Shown here piece after piece: positions 33,253 to 41,994 of a stretch of DNA of 58,715 bases. The position numbers were made by a program, and so were the translations under genes. Within the stretch, counting starts at the first letter, position 1. Every line of letters begins with the position of its first letter. Below the pieces are notes generated by a model. The model made no database searches. It was not told where the DNA came from and worked only from the letters and a program-made list of their open reading frames with translations. Source of the stretch: Acidobacteriota bacterium (lineage in GTDB: Bacteria; Acidobacteriota; Thermoanaerobaculia; Multivoradales; Multivoraceae); assembly GCA_003388555.1 (NCBI GenBank), contig QQVD01000026.1, positions 1 to 58,715 on the forward strand. The letters run 5' to 3'.

Positions 33253-35199
33253 ATGTGCGGGATCTACGGTTGCGTCGCGCTCGGCGGAGCTCCACTCGGC
33301 GCGACGGACCGGGTCGCGGCGATCTCGGCCGGTCTGCGACACCGCGGCCCGGACGCCGACGCCACGTGGCAGGGGGAGCACGCGGTGCTCGGCTGCCGAC
33401 GCCTGCGCATCGTCGACCTCAGCCCAGCGGCCGATCAGCCGTTCTCCTCGCCCGACGGGCGCTACCACGTGGTCTGCAACGGCGAGATCTACAACCACCT
33501 GGAGCTGCGCCGCCGCCACCCCGATCACCCCTACCGCTCGCACAGCGACGTCGAGACGATCGTGCCGCTGGTCAGCCGCGGCGGAGTCGCCGCGCTACGC
33601 CAGCTCGAGGGCATGTTCGCGGTGGCGGTCTGGGACGCCCGCGAGCAGCGGCTCACCGTGGCGCGCGACCGCGCCGGCGAAAAGCCTCTCTTCGTCACCC
33701 GCAGCGGCGGCCTGCTCTGGTTCGCCAGTGAGGTGCAGCCGCTGCTCGAGGTCGCCGAGGACCGCGGACTCGACGAGTCGGCCCTGCGCGAGTTCCTCTC
33801 GAGCGGCTTCATCGCCCAGCCACGCACCGCCTTCCGCTCCATCCGCAAGGTGGCGGCCGGAGCGCTGACCACCTTCTCGGCCGCCGGCGAGACGGTGGAG
33901 AGCTTCTGGCCCGACGCCGAGGCCTTCGCTGCGGCAGGGATCGGAGAGGGCGACGCTCTCGATGCCGCCACCGCGCCGTCCGGCGTCGCGGCGGAGGACG
34001 AGCTCGATCGCCTGCTGCAGCTTGCGGTGCGCTCCCAGCTGCAGGGCGACCAGCCGATCGGTCTCTTCCTCAGCGGCGGCATCGACTCCTCGCTGCTCGC
34101 CGCCTCCTTCGCCGGCCAGCTGGCCGCGGCGCGCCAGTCCGAGCGGCTGACCAGCTACGCCGCCAAGTTCGTCGGCGCCGGCTGCTCGGCCTCGTACGAC
34201 GAGGAGGAGTGGGCCGAGTCGGTGGCACTCCGCTTCGGTTTCGAGCATCGCGCGGTGCCGGTCGACGAGCACGGTCTGCAGCGTTCGCTCGAGGCGATCT
34301 GCGACCGCATCGCCGAGCCGATCGCCGACCCTGCGATCCTGCCGACCTACCTGCTGGCGGAACGTGCCCGCCAGGAGGTACCCGTGGTGCTGGGCGGCGA
34401 GGGCGCCGACGAGCTCTTCGGCGGCTACCCGACCTATCTCGGCCACCGTTTCGCCAGCCGCTGGGCGCGCCTGCCGCGACTGCTCCGGCGACCGATCGAG
34501 GCCGGCGTCGGCGCCCTGCCGGCGAGCCGCAGCAAGGTCTCGCTCGAGTTCCTGCTCAAGCGCTTCCTGCTCGCCGCCGACCAGCCCTGGCGGCAACGTC
34601 ACCGCCGCTGGCTGGGCCCCGACGCCGCGGTGCTCCTCGCCGCCGGCGCGCCAGCCTCGGCCGCGGCCGGGGGCGACGAAGCCGCGGCCGACGACGTCGC
34701 CCGGCTGATCGAGGCGCCGAGAGACGAATTCGTGCGCGCCATGCGTCTCGACTACTTCGGCTACCTGCGCGAGAACCTGCTGGTCAAGCTCGACCGCGCC
34801 TGCATGCTGCACAGCGTCGAGTCGCGGGCGCCCTACCTCGACACGGCGCTCACACGTTTCGCCTGGTCGCTGGCGCCGAGACAGCTGATCCGCGGCCTGC
34901 GCACCAAATCGCTGCTCAAGCAGGTCGCCGAACGGCGGCTGCCCAAGAAGCTGGTGCACCGCCGCAAGCGTGGCCTGTCGGTGCCGATCGCGACCTGGAT
35001 CGACGGCGGCCTGGGGCGCGAGGTCGACCGCCTGCTCGACCGCCGGGCGCTGTCCCGCCAGGGCCTGTTCGATGCCGACGCGACGAGCGGCCTGCTCGCC
35101 GCCCACCGCAGCGGCCGGGTCGACGCCAGCCGCACCCTCTGGTCGGTGATCGTGCTGCAGAAGTGGCTCGAGCGCTGGAGCCCCGGCGACGCGATCTGA
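33253..35199 (+). CDS. asnB: Asparagine synthase (glutamine-hydrolysing)
   Basis: A 648-residue two-domain enzyme that makes asparagine from aspartate with Gln-derived ammonia and ATP. The mature N-terminus MCGIYG places the catalytic Cys at position 2 of the glutaminase domain. The synthetase domain has the PP-loop SGGIDSS near residue 275 and GGEGADELFGGY further on, with RMDYFGYLREN-like and LVKLDRACM blocks. All key motifs are intact. Start ATG 33253. Many AsnB-like enzymes beside envelope genes modify other amides, so the acceptor is not certain. Confidence 0.9.
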   Translation: MCGIYGCVALGGAPLGATDRVAAISAGLRHRGPDADATWQGEHAVLGCRRLRIVDLSPAADQPFSSPDGRYHVVCNGEIYNHLELRRRHPDHPYRSHSDVETIVPLVSRGGVAALRQLEGMFAVAVWDAREQRLTVARDRAGEKPLFVTRSGGLLWFASEVQPLLEVAEDRGLDESALREFLSSGFIAQPRTAFRSIRKVAAGALTTFSAAGETVESFWPDAEAFAAAGIGEGDALDAATAPSGVAAEDELDRLLQLAVRSQLQGDQPIGLFLSGGIDSSLLAASFAGQLAAARQSERLTSYAAKFVGAGCSASYDEEEWAESVALRFGFEHRAVPVDEHGLQRSLEAICDRIAEPIADPAILPTYLLAERARQEVPVVLGGEGADELFGGYPTYLGHRFASRWARLPRLLRRPIEAGVGALPASRSKVSLEFLLKRFLLAADQPWRQRHRRWLGPDAAVLLAAGAPASAAAGGDEAAADDVARLIEAPRDEFVRAMRLDYFGYLRENLLVKLDRACMLHSVESRAPYLDTALTRFAWSLAPRQLIRGLRTKSLLKQVAERRLPKKLVHRRKRGLSVPIATWIDGGLGREVDRLLDRRALSRQGLFDADATSGLLAAHRSGRVDASRTLWSVIVLQKWLERWSPGDAI

Positions 35200-35392
35200 A
35201 CCAAGGAGGATCCGCTGCGCTGCGGCATCAGAAGATCTCTGCGGGACCGCGCGGGCGCTGGCGCCATACGATCGGACCGCCAACCCACTCCGCACCGCGC
35301 CCCACCGTCTGCTCGGCCGGCCAGCACCGCCCCGACGTCCTGTCCGCTCTCGTCGTCCCGACCACCTCGTCGCCACCGCTGGATCATTCACC

Positions 35393-37132
35393 ATGGATCT
35401 CTCCTCATCCCTGCGCTCCCCCATCCAGGCTCGCTGGGTGGTGCTGCTCGCCGCCGTGCTCTTCGCCTGGAACGTCTGGGCCTACGACGTGTGGGCGCCC
35501 GACGAGCCGTTCTTCGCCGAGGGCGCACGCGAGATGATCGACGACGGCCACTGGCTCGTGCCGCACATCAACGGCCAGGTCAACGACCACAAGCCACCGC
35601 TCTTCTTCTGGCTCATCGCCCTGCCGAGCGCGACGATCGGAGAGGTCACCTCGACCACCGCCCGGCTGCCGTCGATCCTCGCCGGGCTCGGCACCCTGTT
35701 CCTGGTGATGCGTCTGGCCCAGCGCTCCGGCTCGGCGCCCGCGGCGGGGCTGGCAGGGCTGATGATGGTCACCAGCCACATGTTCTGGGAGAAGTCGCGT
35801 TCGGCCCAGATCGACGCCACCCTCTGCTTCTTCGTCACCCTGGCGCTCTACGCCTTCGCCGGCTTTCGCGACGGACGCTGGAGCGGCCTGCGCGCCGGCC
35901 TGGTGTTCTGGTCGGCGTGCGCCCTCGGCACCCTGGCCAAGGGCCCGGTGGCCGTGATCATCCCGGTCGGCGTCGCGCTCGCGGTGAGCCTCTGGGATCG
36001 ACGGCCGGGGCTGCTGCCGCGCATGGGCGCCGTCGCCGGGCTGGCCGGCTTCCTGGTGCTGACGCTGTCGTGGGCGGTGGCGGCGACCCTGGCCGACAAC
36101 GGCTACAGCGCGTTCGACGCGCTGCGGGTGCACTTCGTCGACCGCGCCTCGGGCGGCATGCACCACGTGCGGCCGTTCTGGTACTACGGCAAGGTGCTGC
36201 CCTACGCGCTGCTGCCGTGGAGCCCGCTGCTGCCGGGCGCGGTCTGGTTCGCCTGGCGTCGCAGGAGAAACCCCGAGGACCGTCTGCTGCTCGTCTGGGC
36301 GGTCTTCGTCGTGCTGATGTTCTCGGTCTCCACCGAGAAGCGGGATCTGTACATCCTGCCCGCCTTCCCGGCCTTCTTCCTGATGATCGGACGGCTCGCA
36401 GCCTCGATCCTGGAATGGTGGCGGGACGACGACGCCGACTCCTTCAGGCTCGGGCGGCGCTGGTTGACGGTGCCGATCGCGATCTCCGCCACCCTCCTCG
36501 CGGTCGCCGCCGTGGCGGCGCCTCTGGTGGCGCGGGCCGAGGCGCCGGAGGTGACGCCCCACTCCTTCGTGCTGGCGGCAGGACTCCTCGGCGCCGCCCT
36601 GCTGATCTGGTGGTCGCTGCGCCGAGGCCTGGCAGTGCGGGCCATCTCCCGCCTCGCCGGCGCGATGGCGATCCTGCTGCTGATCGCGGTGACCTTCGTC
36701 TACCCGCGGCTCAATCCCTCCAAGTCGGGTCGCGAGCTCGCCGATGTGGTCGCCGAACAGGTGCGGCAGCACGCCGCACCGGACGCCCTGTTCGGCATCG
36801 AGATCGGCTACCTGCACCGGCCGATCAACTTCTATCCGCCCGGTCTCTACCTCGACTTCGTCGGTCCGGCCGAGTTCGCCAATCGGGCCGAAGCTCTCTT
36901 TGCCGCAGGGCGCTCGGCCGTCCTGGTGATCAAGCAGGATCGGATCGGCGACATCCCCGTGCCGGTACTCCGGCAGGCAACGACCGTCTACGAGACGCGT
37001 CTCAGCCGACGCGACGTCGCGGTGCTGCGCTTCGATCCGCCGCCGCAACCGCAGGCCACGCCGATGCCTCCCGCGCCTGCCGAGGAGGACCCGGCAGCCG
37101 CCGCCGGAACACCCGGAGGAGGGGGCGCGTAG
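35393..37132 (+). CDS. GT39/ArnT-like membrane glycosyltransferase
   Basis: A 579-residue polytopic protein (about 11 helices). VWAPDEPFFAEGAREM, close after the first helix, carries the Asp-Glu pair of the GT39/GT83 active site, and HKPPLFFWL follows as the usual second motif. Such enzymes transfer sugar from a polyprenyl-phosphate donor to lipid A or proteins at the periplasmic face. The C-terminal tail (about 60 residues) is Pro/Ala-rich and ends GGGGA. Start ATG 35393; its 193-bp upstream gap contains no gene. Confidence 0.88.
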   Translation: MDLSSSLRSPIQARWVVLLAAVLFAWNVWAYDVWAPDEPFFAEGAREMIDDGHWLVPHINGQVNDHKPPLFFWLIALPSATIGEVTSTTARLPSILAGLGTLFLVMRLAQRSGSAPAAGLAGLMMVTSHMFWEKSRSAQIDATLCFFVTLALYAFAGFRDGRWSGLRAGLVFWSACALGTLAKGPVAVIIPVGVALAVSLWDRRPGLLPRMGAVAGLAGFLVLTLSWAVAATLADNGYSAFDALRVHFVDRASGGMHHVRPFWYYGKVLPYALLPWSPLLPGAVWFAWRRRRNPEDRLLLVWAVFVVLMFSVSTEKRDLYILPAFPAFFLMIGRLAASILEWWRDDDADSFRLGRRWLTVPIAISATLLAVAAVAAPLVARAEAPEVTPHSFVLAAGLLGAALLIWWSLRRGLAVRAISRLAGAMAILLLIAVTFVYPRLNPSKSGRELADVVAEQVRQHAAPDALFGIEIGYLHRPINFYPPGLYLDFVGPAEFANRAEALFAAGRSAVLVIKQDRIGDIPVPVLRQATTVYETRLSRRDVAVLRFDPPPQPQATPMPPAPAEEDPAAAAGTPGGGGA

Positions 37133-37204
37133 TAGAGGCATCCCGTAGGACCGCCACGAAGCCGCGAGCGGGCCGTGTCGGAGCAGAGCTGGAAGGAGGC
37201 TGCG

Positions 37205-38296
37205 ATGGGAGGCAGGGCACTGGTGATGGTCGGCACCCAGAAGGGCGCCTTCTTCTACCGCTCGGATCCGCGGCGCGACCGCTGGGAGATCGAGGGACCG
37301 TACCTCGAGGGCTGGGAGGTGACCACGATCGGCGTCGACGGGCGCGGCGAGCGGCCGGTGCTGTACGCCGGGGTCGGACACTTCGTCTACGGGCCCACGG
37401 TGCACCGGTCCGACGACCTCGGCGCCACCTGGCGACAGCTCGAGGCGCGGCCCTCCTACCCGGGTGACTCCGGGTTCAGCCTCAACCGGATCTGGACCAT
37501 CGTGCCGGGCCGAGACAGCCAGCCGGGAGTGCTCTACGCCGGCGTCGACGAGGCCGGGATCTTCCGTTCCGACGACGACGGCGCCAGCTGGCAGGGCCTC
37601 GACGGGCTCAACCGGCACCCGACGCGTGCCGCCTGGGGCCCGGGCGCCGGCGGCCTCTGCTGTCACACGATCCTGCTCGACCCTCACGACGACCGCCGCC
37701 TGTGGGTCGGGATCTCGGCGGTCGGAACGTTCCGCAGCGACGACGGCGGCGAGACCTGGCAGGTCAAGACCGACGGACTGCCGATCATCGAGCCGCGGGA
37801 GGATCATCCCGGAGTCGGCAGCTGCGTGCACCGCATGGTCCTGGATCCCGAAGACTCGAACAACCTTTACCAGCAGAACCACCAGGGCGTCTTCCGCTCG
37901 CGCGACGCTGGCGACAGCTGGCAGCGCATCGAGAGCGGAGTGCCGTCGACCTTCGGCTTCCCGATGGTGATGCACCCGCGCGATCCGAAGACCCTCTTCG
38001 TGGTGCCACAGAAGAGCGACGAGCAGCGCACCGCCATCGACGGACGCCTGGCGGTCTACCGCACCAGCGACGGTGGTGACTCCTGGGCGGCGCTGCGCTC
38101 AGGGCTTCCCGACCACACCTTCCAGGGGGTGCTGCGCGGAGCGATGGCGACCGATGCACTCGATCCGTGCGGTATCTACTTCGGCACCACCGGTGGACAG
38201 GTGTTCGCCAGCGCCGACGCCGGCGAGAGCTGGCGGCCCTTGCCCGGCGCCCTGCCGCGCATCAGCAGCGTCACCGCCATCGAGTTGGCCGACTGA
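37205..38296 (+). CDS. Asp-box (BNR) repeat beta-propeller protein
   Basis: A 363-residue protein built of sialidase-type Asp-box repeats. Six SxDxGxxW boxes are visible (RSDDLGATW, RSDDDGASW, RSDDGGETW, RSRDAGDSW, RTSDGGDSW and ASADAGESW). No signal peptide or catalytic sialidase Arg triad is evident, so it is likely a cytoplasmic, non-enzymatic propeller. ATG 37205 is preferred over the frame start at 37175 because of GGAGG just upstream. The next gene is a ThiS/MoaD protein 14 bp downstream. Confidence 0.88.
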   Translation: MGGRALVMVGTQKGAFFYRSDPRRDRWEIEGPYLEGWEVTTIGVDGRGERPVLYAGVGHFVYGPTVHRSDDLGATWRQLEARPSYPGDSGFSLNRIWTIVPGRDSQPGVLYAGVDEAGIFRSDDDGASWQGLDGLNRHPTRAAWGPGAGGLCCHTILLDPHDDRRLWVGISAVGTFRSDDGGETWQVKTDGLPIIEPREDHPGVGSCVHRMVLDPEDSNNLYQQNHQGVFRSRDAGDSWQRIESGVPSTFGFPMVMHPRDPKTLFVVPQKSDEQRTAIDGRLAVYRTSDGGDSWAALRSGLPDHTFQGVLRGAMATDALDPCGIYFGTTGGQVFASADAGESWRPLPGALPRISSVTAIELAD

Positions 38297-38310
38297 GAGC
38301 CGGATCGGGA

Positions 38311-38631
38311 ATGCCAGAACGAGGAGACCGCCCGGACGACGAGGGCGACGCCGTCGAGAGGGTCGAGGTACACCTGCCGTCGCTGCTGCGTCCTGCGGTG
38401 GGAGGCCGCAGCTCGGTCACGGTGGAGCGCGGCACCCTCGGACAGTGCCTCGAGCGTCTGGTGCGCGACCACCCGCTGCTGGCCCCCCATCTGTTCGACG
38501 ACCGCGGCGAGCTGCGCGAGCACGTCAACCTGTTCGTCGGCGAACGGAACGTGCGCTGGCGCGATCGCTGGCACGAGGCGGTGCCGACTGGTGAGGGCAT
38601 CACGGTGCTGCAGGCGGTTTCGGGAGGCTGA
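38311..38631 (+). CDS. ThiS/MoaD-family beta-grasp protein
   Basis: A 106-residue ubiquitin-like beta-grasp protein ending VSGG, the di-Gly terminus that is adenylated or thiocarboxylated in sulfur-carrier proteins. The strands VERVEVHLPSLLRP and VNLFVGERNVRW and the terminal ITVLQAVSGG match the fold. ThiS/MoaD normally work with thiamine or molybdopterin enzymes, none of which is nearby; its partner here is the Asp-box protein, with which it is probably co-transcribed (14-bp gap). Confidence 0.82.
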   Translation: MPERGDRPDDEGDAVERVEVHLPSLLRPAVGGRSSVTVERGTLGQCLERLVRDHPLLAPHLFDDRGELREHVNLFVGERNVRWRDRWHEAVPTGEGITVLQAVSGG

Positions 38632-38712
38632 GACTCTCGAGTTGGAGACCGGTGGTGCCGACGCCGGGCCGGCGGCGATCGGGCAGCCCGGACGCGCCGC
38701 CTCGGCCGGCTC

Positions 38713-39258
38713 TCACTCCGGGCTCGCCAGGTGCTCGAGCTCGAGGAAGAGAGCGGCGCCGCCCTGCCGCCAGGCGCCGACGAGCCGCCCTCCACCCGTC
38801 GTCAGGCGGCCTTCGTACCGCGCCGCCAGCGAGGGCACCTCGAAGTGCACCCTCCTCGAGTCCGCACAGTCGCCTTCGTTCGACGGGGTGAACGCGATCC
38901 CGGTGACCGGGATGCCCTCGACTCCCTGGTCGAGGCTGTCGAGCGAGCCGGTGCCGGCCGCTTCCGCGCCGCCCGGACCCGGCGGGATGTGCAGGACCAG
39001 GCGCAGGCTGACGCCGCGGCCGGCCTCCAGGGCTCCGCGCCAGACCCCGGTGACCGGCGGCACCCCGGCAGGCTCGGAGGCTGCAGTCTCCTCGGCGGCG
39101 GTGACCGGCGCGGCGCCGGAGAGGCAGGGCAACGGCACGGACGCCAGACTCGCCACGAGCGTCGCGCGCAGGAGCACGGCTCGCGGCCGCGGAGCCGAGA
39201 ACGTGGCCCGCCACGAGGGTCGCCGCCGCGATGTCGATATTCGGATCGTGCGCTTCAT
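38713..39258 (-). CDS. Exported small beta-rich domain protein
   Basis: A 181-residue protein with a twin-arginine-free, Arg-rich leader and a hydrophobic segment (about 30-45), followed by GVWRGALEAG, VLHIPPGPGG, SLDSLDQGVEGIPVTGI and YEGRLTTGGGRLVGAW. This is the small beta-barrel-like domain that often precedes alpha/beta hydrolases, here as a free-standing exported protein. It starts at 39258 with a 4-bp overlap with the XRE gene, so it is the last gene of a coupled trio. Function unknown. Confidence 0.7.
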   Translation of the reverse strand: MKRTIRISTSRRRPSWRATFSAPRPRAVLLRATLVASLASVPLPCLSGAAPVTAAEETAASEPAGVPPVTGVWRGALEAGRGVSLRLVLHIPPGPGGAEAAGTGSLDSLDQGVEGIPVTGIAFTPSNEGDCADSRRVHFEVPSLAARYEGRLTTGGGRLVGAWRQGGAALFLELEHLASPE

Positions 39259-39452
39259 GCCTGCTCCTCCTCGAAGATCTCCTCGATGCTCTGCCCGAAC
39301 AGGCGGGCGATGCGGAACGCCAGCGGCAGGCTGGGGTCGTACTTGCCGGTCTCGATCGCATTGACCGTCTGCCGCGAGACGTCGAGCTGGCGGGCCAGGT
39401 CGGCCTGGGTCCAGTCACGCTCGGCGCGCAGCACCTTGAGCCGGTTCCTCAT
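39255..39452 (-). CDS. XRE-family helix-turn-helix regulator
   Basis: A 65-residue HTH_3 regulator consisting only of the DNA-binding domain: RLKVLRAERDWTQADLARQL then VSRQTVNAIETGKY and the terminal EEIFEEEQA. This is a complete phage-repressor-type fold. It overlaps the upstream gene (39449) and the downstream exported protein by 4 bp each. Palindromic operators in the promoter at 39926-39988 make autoregulation likely. Confidence 0.92.
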   Translation of the reverse strand: MRNRLKVLRAERDWTQADLARQLDVSRQTVNAIETGKYDPSLPLAFRIARLFGQSIEEIFEEEQA

Positions 39453-39904
39453 CGGTAGCGCCAGATCTGGTGGAACAGGGTCGCGGTGTAGACGACCGCC
39501 ATGACCAGCGCCAGGTCCGCGAGGTCGAGCACGGGACCTTCCGCGCGCTCGAGCAGACGCAGGATCCCCGTGGCGAAGAAGCTGACGCCGAAGGCGAGGG
39601 CCAGGGCCCGATAGTGGATCAACCGCTGCAGCTCGTCGCCCTGGTCGAGGAAACGTGCGTAGACGGCGATCACCGCCAGCCCGGCAACGGCTGGCAACGC
39701 CACCAGGGAGAAGGCGACGACGCCGCCGGCCTCGACCATCTCCCGTTCGAGCAGCTGCGACGCCGCAACGAAACAGACGGCCCAGGCGAACATCGCCACC
39801 AGGAAGCCGGCCAGATTGCGCCGATCGCGAGCGTTGGGGCCGGCGCAGGCGGCCCAGAAGCTCGATCCCCGGGCCGGCGAGAGGTTTGGTGATGGATCGT
39901 TCAT
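39449..39904 (-). CDS. Four-helix membrane protein paired with XRE regulator
   Basis: A 151-residue protein with four predicted helices (about 31-49, 60-81, 98-114, 125-142) and a small cytosolic N-terminus. Small membrane proteins of this shape are often encoded directly before a single-domain XRE regulator; they may respond to membrane or redox signals, but no function is established here. The start at 39904 has AGGAG 7 nt upstream, 22 nt after the operator block. First gene of a three-gene operon. Confidence 0.8.
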   Translation of the reverse strand: MNDPSPNLSPARGSSFWAACAGPNARDRRNLAGFLVAMFAWAVCFVAASQLLEREMVEAGGVVAFSLVALPAVAGLAVIAVYARFLDQGDELQRLIHYRALALAFGVSFFATGILRLLERAEGPVLDLADLALVMAVVYTATLFHQIWRYR

Positions 39905-39925
39905 GTCGAGTCTCCTTTTCTTGAA

Positions 39926-39988
39926 GTCAAGCTTGCTTGACCACAGAGAATGTAGCGGTACCTTGACTCGATGTCAAGTACCATTGAC
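39926..39988 (-). promoter_or_regulatory. Sigma-70 promoter with palindromic XRE operators
   Basis: On the minus strand TTGACA (39972-39977) is followed by a 17-nt spacer and TACATT (39949-39954), close to sigma-70 consensus, starting transcription near 39942. Perfect palindromes surround it: GTCAAGC-TT-GCTTGAC (39926-39941) at the start point and CTTGAC-N5-GTCAAG (39962-39978) over the -35 box. GTCAA-N6-TTGAC (39973-39988) is a third pair. Their shared TTGAC/GTCAA half-sites mark them as operators for the encoded XRE protein; binding is inferred. Confidence 0.75.
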
Positions 39989-40134
39989 TCTATCGCGCGT
40001 GCTCGTCGCCCTCACCCCGCCTCGGCAGCCCATTCCCCGGTCAGCGGACAGACGTTCGAGGACCGCCAGCCGGCGACCGAGTGGCTCGCCCCTCTCCTTC
40101 CGCCGGGCTCACCGGACGGGTGCCCGGCCTGCCG

Positions 40135-41571
40135 CTAGTCGCTGGCAGCCTGGGTCAGCACCCCCAGCGGCGCCACGCCGTCGGGGGCCGCGAAGTCCAG
40201 GCCGAGCAGCTCCGCCACGGTGGGCGCGATGTCGACCAGGCGCATCCGGTGCACGGTGCGACCGGACGCGAAGCCGGCGCCCCAGCCGACGAAGCCGGTG
40301 TGGATCTGGGGGAAGTCGTCGGGCGCGTAGCCGTGTGTCCCGCCAACGGTCGGGCCCACGGCCGCTCCGGACGCGGTGGCCGAGAAGGAGACGCCGAGTG
40401 CGCCGGTGAGCGCGAACGCGACCTGCGGGTCGGCGCCGAGACGCTGGAGCTCGTCGCGCTCGACGACACGGAACAGCCGCTGCACCCGCTCGGGCTGCGC
40501 GTCGACGGCGCGGCGGGCCGCGGCGACGGCCTCCGCGGCCGCGTCGCCCGCCTGGCGGGTGTACAGCAACGCGGCGCCGCCGGCGGTGTGGAAGGTGGCG
40601 GTCCAGTCACCGCGGTCGGGTGCCTCCTCGGTCAGACCCGCGGCGGCGAGCCAGACGTTCGGCCTGACCTCGGTGTGCAGCTCGACGAAACCGTGGTCGC
40701 CGGTGACCACGAAGGCTGTGCGATCGAGCACCCCGGCCCGCTGCACGCCCTCGACGATCGTCGCGATCGCGCGGTCGGCGGCGGCAACCGCCAGTCGCAC
40801 GCGGTCCGAGTCGCGCCCGTCCGCGTGCTCGAAGTGATCCACCGCGATCAGGTGCACCGCGAGCAGGGTGGGCCGGTAGGTCTCGAACAGGTACGAGGCG
40901 GCGGCGCCGGTCACGTCGTCGCGGCTGGTGTAGTCGATCGAGAAGCGCGCGGTCTCGAGACCCGGCGCGGCGCGCTCCACCAGCTCGCGCCACAGTCCCT
41001 CGGGCTTCGACCCGGCGCGCATCGGCTCGAGCACGTCACCCGACAGAGCCCAGATCTCGGGCACCACGCGATCGATCGGTGCACCTTCGCTCACCGGCCA
41101 CGAGAAGGCCGCGGTGGTGCCACCCGCGCCGCGCACCGCCTGCCAAAGGGTCTCCGCCCGGATCGCCTCGGCATGCCAGTACCACCGGCCGGTCTGACCT
41201 CCAGGCTCGAACGGCTGGTTGTTGTAGATGCCGTGCCGCACCGGCAGGGCCCCTGTGACCATGCTGGTGTGCGACGGGTAGGTCACCGAAGGGAAGACGC
41301 CGACGACGCCCTCGGCACTGGCTCCGTCGCGCGCCATCTGCTGGATGCGCGGCGCCGGCCAGGTCGCGTCGAGGTAGAACTCGGGCCGCAGGCCGTCGAT
41401 CGAGATCAGCACCACGTGGTCGGCGCGCCTCTCGGCGGCTCCGGCCTCGGCGCCGAGGGCGCTCAGGCAGAGCGCCAGGCCGACGGCCACGCCTCGGCGT
41501 CGCCGCCGATTTCGGATCGCGGTCTGCTCCACCACCGTCGCCGGTTTCCGTGTCGTCGTCGCGCGCTGCAT
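40135..41571 (-). CDS. Exported nucleotide pyrophosphatase/phosphodiesterase-like protein
   Basis: A 478-residue exported alkaline-phosphatase-superfamily enzyme. A basic N-terminus and helix (VAVGLALCLSALGAEAGAA) form the signal peptide. The metal and nucleophile blocks are ISIDGLRPEFY and FPSVTYPSHTSMVTG, where the Thr after PSV is the expected nucleophile; VVTGDHGF and THGYAPD supply further metal ligands. This matches NPP-type phosphodiesterases acting on nucleotides or lipids. The start at 41571 is supported by GGAGGAGGTGG just upstream. Probably periplasmic. Confidence 0.9.
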   Translation of the reverse strand: MQRATTTRKPATVVEQTAIRNRRRRRGVAVGLALCLSALGAEAGAAERRADHVVLISIDGLRPEFYLDATWPAPRIQQMARDGASAEGVVGVFPSVTYPSHTSMVTGALPVRHGIYNNQPFEPGGQTGRWYWHAEAIRAETLWQAVRGAGGTTAAFSWPVSEGAPIDRVVPEIWALSGDVLEPMRAGSKPEGLWRELVERAAPGLETARFSIDYTSRDDVTGAAASYLFETYRPTLLAVHLIAVDHFEHADGRDSDRVRLAVAAADRAIATIVEGVQRAGVLDRTAFVVTGDHGFVELHTEVRPNVWLAAAGLTEEAPDRGDWTATFHTAGGAALLYTRQAGDAAAEAVAAARRAVDAQPERVQRLFRVVERDELQRLGADPQVAFALTGALGVSFSATASGAAVGPTVGGTHGYAPDDFPQIHTGFVGWGAGFASGRTVHRMRLVDIAPTVAELLGLDFAAPDGVAPLGVLTQAASD

Positions 41572-41840
41572 CGTCCCACCTCCTCCGAGCTCCGGCCTCC
41601 GCCGCCACGCCGCCTCTCGGTGAGCGACAACTGTAGCGACACCCACCGGGCATCTCGAACCGTCATCGCGCCGGGCAGGCGGCCTAGCCGCGCGACGCGA
41701 ATGTCCCGCCGAGGCGCTCGATCGACATTCTCGTCGCAGCGCGGATGTCGCCTGCACGGGCCGCCGGCGCCGCGGCAAACGTCGGTGACTCAGCGTCTTG
41801 CGACGCCGGATGCCAACCCTCGCGGTGACGCCAGAGGGCA

Positions 41841-41856
41841 TGGCACATCGATTGCG
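41841..41856 (+). promoter_or_regulatory. Candidate sigma-54 promoter upstream of porin gene
   Basis: TGGCACA-TCGA-TTGCG matches the sigma-54 (RpoN) pattern TGGCACG-N4-TTGCW at all core positions, including GG at -24 and GC at -12 with correct spacing. It lies 139 nt before the porin ATG on the same strand. An enhancer site was not recognised. TorF-type porins are often linked to nitrogen genes, so nitrogen control is plausible; this is inference. The rest of the 423-bp gap (41572-41994) has no gene. Confidence 0.6.
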
Positions 41857-41994
41857 CCAGGAACCGCTGCTCGCCCGGTCGACCGCGCAGCGCGAACTCC
41901 CCACCCGCGGGTTCGCTGGTTCCCTCAGCGTCCTCAACGGACTCCGTGCAACCCATGGGGTGACCCAAGGAAACCCCACAAGGAGCCTCTGCGC

